From contig NW_023501082.1 in assembly GCF_014066305.1 (NCBI RefSeq), positions 380,691-444,690 on the forward strand: a stretch of DNA of 64,000 bases, written 5' to 3'. Position numbers and translations under genes: made by a program. Origin of the DNA: Letharia columbiana. Its lineage: Eukaryota > Ascomycota > Lecanoromycetes > Lecanorales > Parmeliaceae. Shown in pieces: positions 34,044 through 45,724 of the stretch. The stretch's first letter is position 1; the number at the start of each line of letters is the position of its first letter. The notes under the pieces were generated by a model that searched no databases, had not been told where the DNA came from, and saw only the letters and a program-made list of their open reading frames with translations.

Positions 34044-34171
34044 AAATCTATAGCTTAATAGTAGAGTATAATTCTCTTTTTATATTATATATATATAATA
34101 TAATTTATTATTTATATAAAACGTAACGAAATCGAAAACTAAGATCTCGAGTTCGAATCTCGATAGACTTA
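34044..34171 (+). pseudogene. RIP-eroded tRNA-like sequence
   Basis: The ends fold like a tRNA. Acceptor AAATCTA (34,044-34,050) pairs 6 of 7 with TAGACTT (34,164-34,170), the mismatch being an A.C pair that a single G-to-A change would create. The D-stem GCTT/GAGT (34,053-34,056 and 34,064-34,067) pairs with two G.U wobbles. The T-arm is perfect: TCGAG-TTCGAAT-CTCGA (34,147-34,163). The 80 nt between D- and T-arms is too long for a plain anticodon and variable region, so an intron or insertion is needed and the anticodon cannot be fixed. It may be a mutated tRNA gene or a tRNA-derived SINE head. Confidence 0.4.
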
Positions 34172-34536
34172 ATATATTTTTTATACTTTTTTACTTTATA
34201 AATAGAGCTTATTTAAAGCTATTTAATAATATTAAAATTATAAGATTTAATAAATATATAGAAATATTATTAAGTCTCGAAATTCTTTATATTAAAAAGA
34301 TATATAGTTCGAATTTCTTAGATAGAAGAATATTATAAGATTAAAATTAATAGATATTTATATATTATTAGAATTAATATCGAAAATACTTTATATTAAC
34401 GTATTTTATATTATTTTTATCTTAATATTTAAAAAGATATAGCGTTAATTAAATCTTTAGAAAATAATTCTTAATAATATTTATAAATATAATATCTTTA
34501 GAGTTATATAAGATATTTCTCTAATTTAAAAAAAGA

Positions 34537-36107
34537 AAATTATCGTTATTAGAAACGTAATTAATAAGATATTTTTTAGTCTCTTCTTAATCGAGTTTTA
34601 AATATCGATAAATTAGAGTAATATTAATATATAAAAACTATAAATAAAATATAACTCGCTAAAATAATAGCGTTTATAGTCTTTTTTAAAGTCTTATCTT
34701 TTTAACGTAAATAAGATACTAAGATTTAATCTCTAATATAGAATTATATATAAAAATTACTTAATATATATAAAATTAAGTTAAAAATAGTATATATATA
34801 TAGAGGAATTAGAGATATATTTAATATAAGTATAATCTTCTTTAAATAGAAAATCGTTGATATTAGAAACGTAATTAATAAGATATTTTTTATTCTCTTC
34901 TTAATCTAATCTTAAATATCGATGAATTAGAGTTATATTAATATATAAAAACTATAAATAAAATATAACTCGCTAAAATAATAGCGTTTATAGTCTTTTT
35001 TAAAGTCTTATCTTTTTAACGTAAATTAGATACTAAGATTTAATCTCTAATATAGAATTATATATAAAAATTACTTAATATATATAAAATTAAGTTAAAA
35101 ATAGTATATATATATAGAGGAATTAGAGATATATTTAATATAAGTATAATCTTCTTTAAATAGAAAATCGTTGATATTAGAAACGTAATTAATAAGATAT
35201 TTTTTATTCTCTTCTTAATCTAATCTTAAATATCGATGAATTAGAGTTATATTAATATATAAAAACTATAAATAAAATATAACTCGCTAAAATAATAGCG
35301 TTTATAGTCTTTTTTAAAGTCTTATCTTTTTAACGTAAATTAGATACTAAGATTTAATCTCTAATATAGAATTATATATAAAAATTACTTAATATATATA
35401 AAATTAAGTTAAAAATAGTATATATATATAGAGGAATTAGAGATATATTTAATATAAGTATAATCTTCTTTAAATAGAAAATCGTCGATATTAGAAACGT
35501 AATTAATAAGATATTTTTTATTCTCTTCTTAATCTAATCTTAAATATCGATGAATTAGAGTTATATTAATATATAAAAACTATAAATAAAATATAACTCG
35601 CTAAAATAATAGCGTTTATAGTCTTTCTTAAAGTCTTATCTTTTTAACGTAAATTAGATACTAAGATTTAATCTCTAATATAGAATTATATATAAAAATT
35701 ACTTAATATATATAAAATTAAGTTAAAAATAGTATATATATATAGAGGAATTAGAGATATATTTAATATAAGTATAATCTTCTTTAAATAGAAAATCGTT
35801 AATATTAGAAACGTAATTAATAAGATATTTTTTATTCTCTTCTTAATCTAATCTTAAATATCGATGAATTAGAGTTATATTAATATATAAAAACTATAAA
35901 TAAAATATAACTCGCTAAAATAATAGCGTTTATAGTCTTTCTTAAAGTCTTATCTTTTTAACGCGAATAAGATACTAAGATTTAAAATCTAATATAGATT
36001 TATATATAAAGTTTAGTTAATATATATAAAAATAAGTTAAAAATATTAAATATATATAGAAGCTTTAGAAATATATTTTTTATAAGTATACTTTCTATTA
36101 AGTAGAA
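34537..36107. repeat. 314-bp tandem array, five units
   Basis: The anchor GATATTAGAAACGTAATTAATAA recurs with exact 314-bp spacing (AAATCG anchor at 34,851, 35,165, 35,479 and 35,793; first related unit at about 34,537). The middle units differ at only a few positions; the first and last diverge toward the array edges. Every unit has the same RIP-type composition. No coding frame is present. Confidence 0.9.
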
Positions 36108-36299
36108 ATTAATTAGATATCTCTATATATAATCTTAATATTAATAATAAGTATATAATAAGTATTTTAATATAGATATAACTAGTTATAGAGTTTATTA
36201 CGAGCTATTCCGCGTCGTTAAAATAAAAATATCTTTATTATCGAATATTTATTTATTTAATAAAATTATATATTAACGTCTTATTATCTTCGAATAATC

Positions 36300-37250
36300 T
36301 TTAGAAATAATATTAATATTAATATATAACTTTATATAGTAGTATTTATAAACGTAAAGAATAATTATCTAATAATCTAATAATAACGAGAAAGTAATTA
36401 TAAATTATTATATTATAAAATAAAAACGTCGATTTAATTTAGAATTATTATATAAAAAAATCTAGATAAACTATTATTTCTTATTAATATTTAAAATATA
36501 TAACTTTAAATACGTATACTTATAAAGCTTTTAAATAGCTATTTAATCATTTAAAAATATTAAAAAAATTATTTAGAATTTTTTAGATAAAAATTATTAT
36601 ATATAATTATTAATAAACTTAGAACTTTCTTCGTTATAATATTATTATTCTTTATATTTTCTTTAAGAATTTTTATTTTATAAAACCTTAAAAAAAATCA
36701 AGTAATTTAGAGTTATTAAAAGTATATACTTTAAGAATTTTCAAATTTACTACTAAATTGATTTTTTTAGTATTAAGAATAGATTCGTCGCGGAGATTTA
36801 CTAAGTATAAGTATACTCGCTACTATAAATCTAAATCTTTATTTCTTATTTCTTAATCTAATATTTAAGATATTTTTAGATAAAGAATATATATATATAT
36901 AGACTTAGCTTAGGGCTATTTAAATATATAAAAATATTCTTAATTTTCTCTTTAAATAAAATTTAATTAAATCTTTAGATTAAATACGCTAAAAATCTTA
37001 TTTTCATTTATTAAGAGTTAAAATTCAAATATTTAATAGATATTAAGATCTTTATATTCTATTTTTAATACTATATTTAGATATTTCTAATAATTATTAA
37101 ATTATATAAAGAAACGATTTAATTATTAATACTTTAATCTTCTTTAAGTTCTACTAAGAACTCTATATTAATTTTAATACTCGATCTAAAATTTAAGTTA
37201 CGAATACTAAAATATTATCGCTTAAACTTCATTTAAGCGCTAGACGCCGA
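36300..37250. repeat. Degraded repeat R2, copy 2
   Basis: Homologous to 30,373-31,330 (see that entry) in the same orientation, about 5.9 kb downstream. The pair brackets the R3 copies, the tRNA-like relic and the 314-bp array. The conserved CpA/TpG-retaining segment is at about 36,689-36,770. Confidence 0.65.
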
Positions 37251-40200
37251 GAACTTAACGATATCTCTTCGAAGATATTACTTATACTTCTTCTTATTAC
37301 TATTAAAATATTATTTATTTAAATATTATATAGTAGATATTTAGATCTACTATATCGATAACTCGCTATTTATTATAATAAAGTATATAACTCGAATTCG
37401 TAATATCGGTTTTATAGCTTATATTAAGTATAATTTCGCTTTACTTTCTTTAACTATTAATTCTTACTTTAAAAATCGATCTTATTAACTCGATTAAGAT
37501 ATACGAAATAGTATCTATTATAAGATTTAATAATAGCTAAATTTAATTCGTTAAAATAGTTAAATCAGCGAGGAAATTAATCGATTATCTAAAAATCCGA
37601 ATTTTTTCCCTAAACTCACTCTCTATTATAACGAATTTCGCTATTTAGAATACGATTATATTATTAGAAATCGAAAAGAAATTTAAGATTATTATCGATA
37701 TTATTACGAGTAAATAAATCTAAGATCGAAAGGCGATAAAATACGAAAAAACGGCGAAGTTTTATAGAATACGAATATTTCTTATTAATAATTCTTTTAT
37801 TCTACCTCTAGCTACGAATACTTTTAAATTACTTATATCTTATATTCTACTTATTAACGACGTCGAAATTCTAGATCTATAAGAGTTTAAAGTAAGTCGA
37901 AAAATGAATTAGAGAATAAGAGGTTCTCGAAATAAACTATCGATATCGAGATCGAATTTCTAAGATATTTTAGACTATAATCTATATATAAAATACTTTA
38001 TTAATATACTTTTAGGCTTAGATACTTAGAACGATAAGTAAGAGATTATATATACTAATTTTTAGAATATTTAACTTAACGAAATTCGAAAAATTTAGAG
38101 AAGTCGTTTCGATAATTTTATATCTTAGCTAGATTATATACGATAGCTAGATATATTAAATAATCTAGAAAGATTATTTCTACTTAATCTAATTACTAAT
38201 TCGAATACTCTATTACTACAAATTCTTTAGAGAATATTTTAATCTTCTCGTCGAGGCTAGTTAATAACTCCTTTCGATTACAATTATATTTATATATTTT
38301 TAAATCGCCTAAATCGAGCCTATTTAATATCGAGCTAAATTCTTTTAAGTATATTAAGATCTTAGTCGAATTCTAGAATATAGTCGTTTTTAAAAATAAA
38401 TTCTTAACTTCTTTTTTCGTATAAACGATTATTACGAAATATCTTCTTTAGAATCTTAATACGTCTTTAATACGATCTAAAATATAGTATATAATCGTCT
38501 TAAAACTTACTTAAAAGATATTAAGAGTTAAAAGGATTTTTAAAAAAAAACCTCTTTCTTTTAATAATTTCTCGCTACTTCTAATATACTCGATAATATT
38601 AAATCGAATTTTAATAATACTAATAGTTTTAGTAATAATAATAAGATAAAAATAAGTCGAATATTAGTACGAAAACGATCGACTATTTTCAAATTAAATA
38701 GAATACTAAAATCTCTTCTCGATTTTTATATATTATTACTTAATAATTCTATCGAAATCGATAAGATTTAATATTTATTTATTATTACTATAGTCGTTCT
38801 AGATATTACGAAAAAAGGTTTTTACGATATTAATATCTATTTATCGAAGATATTAGCTATTTTAAAAGTTAGTCGATTTTTCATTCTATAATATAGCTAT
38901 AAGAATATCGCTATAGCTAATATATAAATCGATAATAAGAACTCGAATTCGAATTTAGATAATTCGGAATTTTTTGAAATTAAGGCTCGAGTAATAAAAA
39001 TCGCTAAAACGACTAACTTCTATAATAAATAAATTTCTTATTTATAAAACTAATACTTCTATCGCTTAATTATTAAATCTTAGAGTCTATAATATAAATA
39101 TAGCTCGAAATACTACTACTATCAACTAAATCGACTAAAACGATAATTAGATTTTATATAATAAAACTATCGAATTCTTAATATTAGATTTTCGAAGTTT
39201 TATTTCTAATCTTATTACTTTTACTCGATCTCTACTCTTTATAAATCTTCTATTTAATTATATTTCGACTTAATCGACTTAGAAAATACTCGAAATTTCT
39301 TAATCTCGATATTCTATAATAATCCGCTAAAGTCGATACTCTTTAAAAATTATCTTATTAATTCTTAAACGAATTTAAAGATAGAGTAAGTAGAACGATA
39401 GCTCTATAATCGAATTATAATTAATTCTACGCTAAAACATCGATTTCGAAAGATTAATAGTAAGTAAAACGTTAAATAAATCGAGGAGTATTTTTCTACG
39501 ATTTTCGAATTCCTCGAAAAGTTACTTATTCTTTTTTATATTCTCGAAGATTAATCGGCTTATACCTCTAAGATATTAAGTATTTAACTCTTAAACTTCG
39601 TTAACTTCGACCTACGCAATTTATTCTATAAGATAAATTTATTTTATTTCGTTATCTACTATTATAAAGGCTACGCTATTAAAGAATTAATAAAGATTAT
39701 TTATCGATATCTTTTACTCGAAATTAGTAAGTTATTAATCTATTTTTAATAGCTAATACTTTCATTTTAAAGGGTTATCGCTTTATATATCTTCGAGAGA
39801 ATTACAATAAAATATCTTTTTTAAAAATCTTTAGATAAGTTCTATCGATCTAAAACTCTAATATCTAATTAATTTCGAGTTATTTTTTAATAAGAGACTT
39901 TAATAGAGCTTAGAGTTATTATAAATTTAAGTATATATCGTTATATTACTATTACGATCTCTCGTCGATTTTTAAATAAATAATATTAATTTTAATAAGA
40001 CGAAGAAGGCTATTTAAACTCTAAGAACGACTTAGACTATAAGAATAATATTATTAATCTCTAAGTCGATTATAAAACGAAGACTTCTAATATAAATTAC
40101 GCTCGAGGAAATTTTAAAATAATCGAAAGAGACTTTTATAAAGAAAAATAGATTTCGAGAGGCTAGTATAGTAAGTTAATAGTATTTCTTTATTTTCTAC

Positions 40201-42300
40201 TTATTAAGATATTATATTATCTATTTCTATTATATATAAGTATTTAACTTTATATTATATATATTTAACTCTCTAAAACAATTTTTAAATTAAAGTACTT
40301 ACTTTATATTAGACTTAATAATCCTTTAACGAAGTTACTAGTTCTATAAAATTAAATCATTAATTAAAATTTAAATTACTCGATTTCGATCGTTAACTTA
40401 ATATAACTCGACTAAGACAATTATAACGACTTAAAGATTTAAATCTATTAAAATAACTTCGAAAACTTCTCGAAAATTTCATACGTTTTCGATTTAATTA
40501 ATTAAATATTCTATAGATAATAATAAATCGAAAAAGCCCTATTTTAATTATATTACCTATCGAATCTAAAAAGAGTCTTCTATATTAATTATTAGCCTTA
40601 ATCGATTTACTCAAAGTTATTATCGTTTCTTTCTCTTAACTCTTTTATATAAGATTAATTCGCTATAGTCTAAGCTCTAAATATAGTTCGCCGCTATATT
40701 TAACATTAATTATCTATCGAATTTAGCTTAATTAGTCTTTACTATACTCGAAACTAGTTTAATAATTAATTTTTAAAATTTTCTTCTTCGACTTTAATAA
40801 TTTAAACGACTCGATTAAATTATTATTAATAAGTATTATATAGCCCTTAATAAGAGTTAGATCTTTCGAAGAAATCTTTAGAGATTAGATACTCTTATTA
40901 ATAGTAAGAAAATATAAGTTATTCTTCTTATCGCTACTCTCTCGTTAAGATATAAGAAAAGTCTCTTTAATATACTCTATCTATTTATCGAAAAGGCTAC
41001 GATAAATCGTCTTTTATTTAATCATTCGAATATTCGATATATCGTCTATTAGAATTAGTCTTTAGAGAACGTTATTAATATTATTCGAGAAAAATATAAT
41101 CGATATTCGATCGATCGACTTCTCGTCTATATTAGAACTATTATCGATATAGATAGTCTTACTAAGACGTTAAAATGGCCGATATATTACTTTAAAAGTA
41201 TCGGAAAAGATAAGATACTTCGAAAGTTCTTAAATTTCTCGAAAACGTCTTAACGACTTATTAATACTAGTTCTCTAAAAAACGATATTAATATATCTAA
41301 TATTCGAACTATTATTTATATAAGTCGACTATATAATTTATTCGAATATTTATAGAGGACTAAAAGGGCTAAATAAGACGAGTTAGAAAGTAAAGTAATT
41401 CTCTTATTACCCTCGATATTCTTAGCTTAATATTCTAATTCGAAGACTTAAAACAATTAATTTAAAGACTTAGTTATCACTTAATATACTTAAGAAAACT
41501 ATCGAAGATTTATATTAAGTTCGTATTTAAACGTAAAGACTAGAAGATATACTTTATTCGATATTCTTTATAATTATTATAGCTCTTATAAGTAAGATAC
41601 GCTATATTCTCTATTATTTCTCGATATTTCTAATATAATATATATAGATATAGATATAGTCGATAATAATATAATTATATTAGACAACGAGAGCGAGAAG
41701 CTTAACGAAGACGAAAACGACGATATAAAAATTTCTATTAATACCTAGAGTTAGTTATTAACTCTATATTAATTTAAGTTTATATTAATATTATTATTAG
41801 ATTTATAAGAGATTCGATAAAGAGAAGATAATTTAAAATATTAAGTCTCTTAAAAACGACTTACTACTTAAAAATAAGCTCGAGATTTTTAAAGTCTTAA
41901 AGGTTTTATTTAATATATCTACACTATTTATTCTTAATATAAAATTTATAAGAAGAATAATAATTAGAGATCTTTAAATTATTTATTATATTCGTATTCT
42001 AATTCGAAATCTAAGTCCGTTCGAGAATAATATAAGAAGTATCGAAACGGATTTCGAGACTTTAAGCTATTTCAGAGTTTATCGACTTATTCTTAATACT
42101 TTTTACTATCTATTCTATATAAACGATAAATATTAAAGAAGAATTAACTCGAATAAATTAAAGTCGAATAAGAATACTCTTATTCGAATATTATACTATC
42201 GACTTTCGTCGTTATATTAACTTTATCACCCTTTTAATAAAGTTATATTAATCGAATTCGAGAATTATCTTCTACGACGTCGGGTATAATAGATTTTAAG
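37250..42300. pseudogene. Possible RIP-destroyed retroelement (LINE-like)
   Basis: A 5-kb stretch without tandem structure and with somewhat higher C+G (many TCGA/CGAA words) than its surroundings, as expected if a coding element was mutated. In one plus-strand frame near 39,880-39,935 the translation reads SSYFLIRDFNRA, stop, SYYKF. This resembles the GDFN motif of the endonuclease in Tad1-like LINEs, with Gly read as Arg and a stop where His or Gln might have been. No reverse transcriptase motif could be established by eye. The assignment is tentative and the borders are set only by the flanking repeats. Confidence 0.25.
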
Positions 42301-42354
42301 AATAAAATTCGATATTTAGGCGAGATAATTAATTGAAAAGAAATGAAAGTTACT

Positions 42355-43710
42355 CGATTATTAGAAGTTATCTTCGAGACTATAATATTTATTAATAATA
42401 AGTTTTAGTCGTAGATTTATAGACTAATAAAGAGGAAAATAAAAGCTATTTAATAATATAATAATATTATTAAAGTAATTATAAGTGAATTAATTATTAA
42501 GTATTAAATTACTACGAACTCTTAATATCTTAATATAAAGTCTTAAAGCTAAGTAAAGTTATATATTAAAAAGATATTTTTAAATAAACTTAATTAAAGA
42601 GTTAATTAAGGGCAATTTAACGATAAAAAAATAAGAATATAATTATTATCGAATATTTAGTTATTTTAGAAGAACGTATATAACGTATTTAAGTATTAGA
42701 AATTATCTTCGAGACTATAGTATTTATTAATAATAAGTTTTAATCGTAGATTTATAGACTAATAAAGAGAAAAATAAGAGCTATTTAATAATATAATAAT
42801 ATTATTAAAGTAATTATAAGTAAATTAATTATTAAGTATTAAATTACTATAAACTCTTAATATCTTAATATAAAGTCTTAAAGCTAAGTAAAGTTATATA
42901 TTAAAAAGATATTTCTAAATAAACTTAATTAAAGAGTTAATTAAGAGCTATTCAACGATAAAAAAATAAGAATATATCTATTATCGAATATTTAGTTATT
43001 TTAGAAGAACGTATATAACGTATTTAAGTATTAGAAAATATCTTCGAGACTATAGTATTTATTAATAATAAGTTTTAATCGTAGATTTATAGACTAATAA
43101 AGAGGAAAATAAGAGCTATTTAATAATATAATAATATTATTAAAGTAATTATAAGTAAATTAATTATTAAGTATTAAATTACTATGAACTCTTAATATCT
43201 TAATATAAAGTCTTAAAGCTAAGTAAAGTTATATATTAAAAAGATATTTCTAAATAAACTTAATTAAAGAGTTAATTAAGGGCAATTTAACGATAAAAAA
43301 ATAAGAATATAATTATTATCGAATATTTAGTTATTTTAGAAGAACGTATATAACGTATTTAAGTATTAGAAATTATCTTCGAGACTATAGTATTTATTAA
43401 TAATAAGTTTTAGTCGTAGATTTATAGACTAATAAAGAGGAAAATAAGAGCTATTTAATAATATAATAATATTATTAAAGTAATTATAAGTGAATTAATT
43501 ATTAAGTATTAAATTATTACAAACTCTTAATATCTTAATATAAAGTCTTAAAGCTAAGTAGAGTTATATATTAAAAAGATATTTCTAAATAAACTTAATT
43601 AAAGAGTTAATTAAGAGCTATTTAACGATAAAAGAATAAGAATATATCTATTATCGAATATTTAATTATTTTAAAAGAACGTATATAACGTATTTAAGTA
43701 TAAGAAATAA
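42355..43710. repeat. 335-bp tandem array, four units
   Basis: The anchor TCTTCGAGACTATA recurs at 42,371, 42,706, 43,041 and 43,376, all exactly 335 bp apart. Units are highly similar, with scattered single differences such as TTTTAGTC versus TTTTAATC and GGGCAATTT versus GAGCTATTT that alternate between units 1/3 and 2/4 in part. RIP-type composition throughout; not coding. Confidence 0.9.
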
Positions 43711-43789
43711 TTAATTTAATTTAAATTATATAAAAATTTAGAGTTATATTAACGAATTATAAATAGAACGAGTAAAGATCTATAAATTA

Positions 43790-44840
43790 AATTTATAATT
43801 ATTTTTTTAATTAAAGCTATCGAGTAAATTTAATAAGTAATCTTTAATAAGCGATACTTAAATATTTTATCTTTTAATAATTATAAGACTAAATTTAAGA
43901 ATACTTTTTTTTATCTAAAAGTCTATATTTTATTCTATAATTTAAAAAAGAAATTTTATAACTATAATAGAAAATAAAAAAGTTATTCTAAAATTAAAAA
44001 TATATATCTATTTACTAATTAGAGCTATTTCGCTATCGAGCGAAATTTAATAAGCGATATTTAAATTTCTTACGCTTTAATAATTATAAGCCTATATTTA
44101 GAAATTCTTTTTTTATTTAAAAGCTTATATTTTATTCTATAATTTAAAAAGAATATTTTAAAATTTTAATAGAAAATAAAAGAGTTATTTTATATATTAA
44201 TAATATATATTTAATTTTTAATAAGAAGATATAAAAGATTAAGATTTTAATAATTATAAATATTAATTTATTTACTCGCGATAACTTAATCGATCTAATT
44301 AAAAAGTATAGAAAATCTTAAATTTATATATATAATTAATTATAAATTCGAATTTACTATATATTTTAATTAGATATTATAAGTAAATAAATTAACGTTC
44401 GTAATTATTAAAAATCTCTTATTCTACTTTTAATTCTTTAATAACTTTACTATTTTCTATTAAAATATTAAGTTTTATTTCTTTATATTATAATTCGTAA
44501 TTTACGCTTTTTAATAATAAAAAAATAAAAAAATTTAATCTTATATAATTCTTAAAGTATAAGAAATTTAAATATTACTTATTAAAGTTTACTCGATAGT
44601 CGAATAATTTTAATTAGATATATATTATTTAATTTTAAAATAACTTTTTAATTTATATTAAATTTTTAAGATTTTTTATTTAAACTCTAGATTATAATAT
44701 AGACTTTTAAATAAAAAAAGAAATACTATATTTAGTCTTATAGATATTTAAAAATAAGAAATTTAGATATCGCTTATTAAAGATCGCTTATTAAAATTTA
44801 CTCGATAACTTTAATAAAAAAAAATAGTTATAAACTTAAC
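43790..44840. repeat. Long palindrome (foldback element), about 1 kb
   Basis: The left arm begins near 43,798 (TTATAATTATTTTTTTAATTAAAG, with CTATCGAGTAAATTTAATAAG) and the right arm is its reverse complement ending near 44,835 (CTTATTAAAATTTACTCGATAACTTTAATAAA). Landmarks repeat in mirrored order toward a centre near 44,315. Each arm has two sub-copies of a TCGAG-AAATTTAATAAGCGAT block. Arms are diverged and RIP-mutated. It could be a foldback transposon or two head-to-head repeat copies. Confidence 0.65.
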
Positions 44841-45724
44841 TTTAAGGCCTTTACTCGTTATATATATAAATATTATAAGAAAAAATAGAAAAAAAGAAAA
44901 AAATAAGAAAACGTAAATAACGCGTTAAAATATAAGAGAAAAATTAATAAAAATTAAATTATATAAAAATTAAATATTATATTAATATGTTATAAAGAGA
45001 ATAATATAAAGAATATTATATATATAATTAATATAAATAATATATTATAAAAATAAGAGTTAAATTAAAGATAAACGTAAATAACGCGTTAAAATATAAG
45101 AAAAAGAAAATAATTAATAAAAAAAATATAGTTTATTAACGCGTTATAAATAGAATAGTATTTGGCGAGTTATATATAAGAAGAGTTTTATCGCTCGATA
45201 TATAATATTTATACTCTATATATATATAATTCTTAATAAAAATACGTAATTACGTAATATAATCTTTTTAAAACTCTTAATAGAAGTCAAATAAATAGTT
45301 AAATAGATCTTTATTAAATTAGAAGCTATAGTATAGTAATTAAAAAGTAAACTTTTAATTCTATTCTATTAAAAAACTTAGCTAAATTAGTTATAAGTAG
45401 CGATATTAATATTTAAAAATATTATATATCTTAATAAACGCGTAATACTATATAGAAATTCTTTTATAGTATATAATTCTCGAGATAATCGCTATAGTAC
45501 TCGTTAAATTAACGATATAGCGTATTAAAGAAAAATCTTAATCTTGCTAATTAGTTTATTACTTTAATTAAATATTATAATCTTCTCTTATTTTTTAAAT
45601 AGCTAGACTTATAAGAGTTATTATAATAATATATATAAGTAAATAAGTAAGTAGAGTATCGTCGCGGCGATATATATAAATAAATAAGTAATTAAACTTA
45701 TAAAGAGTAGAGCGGAGAGCGAAG

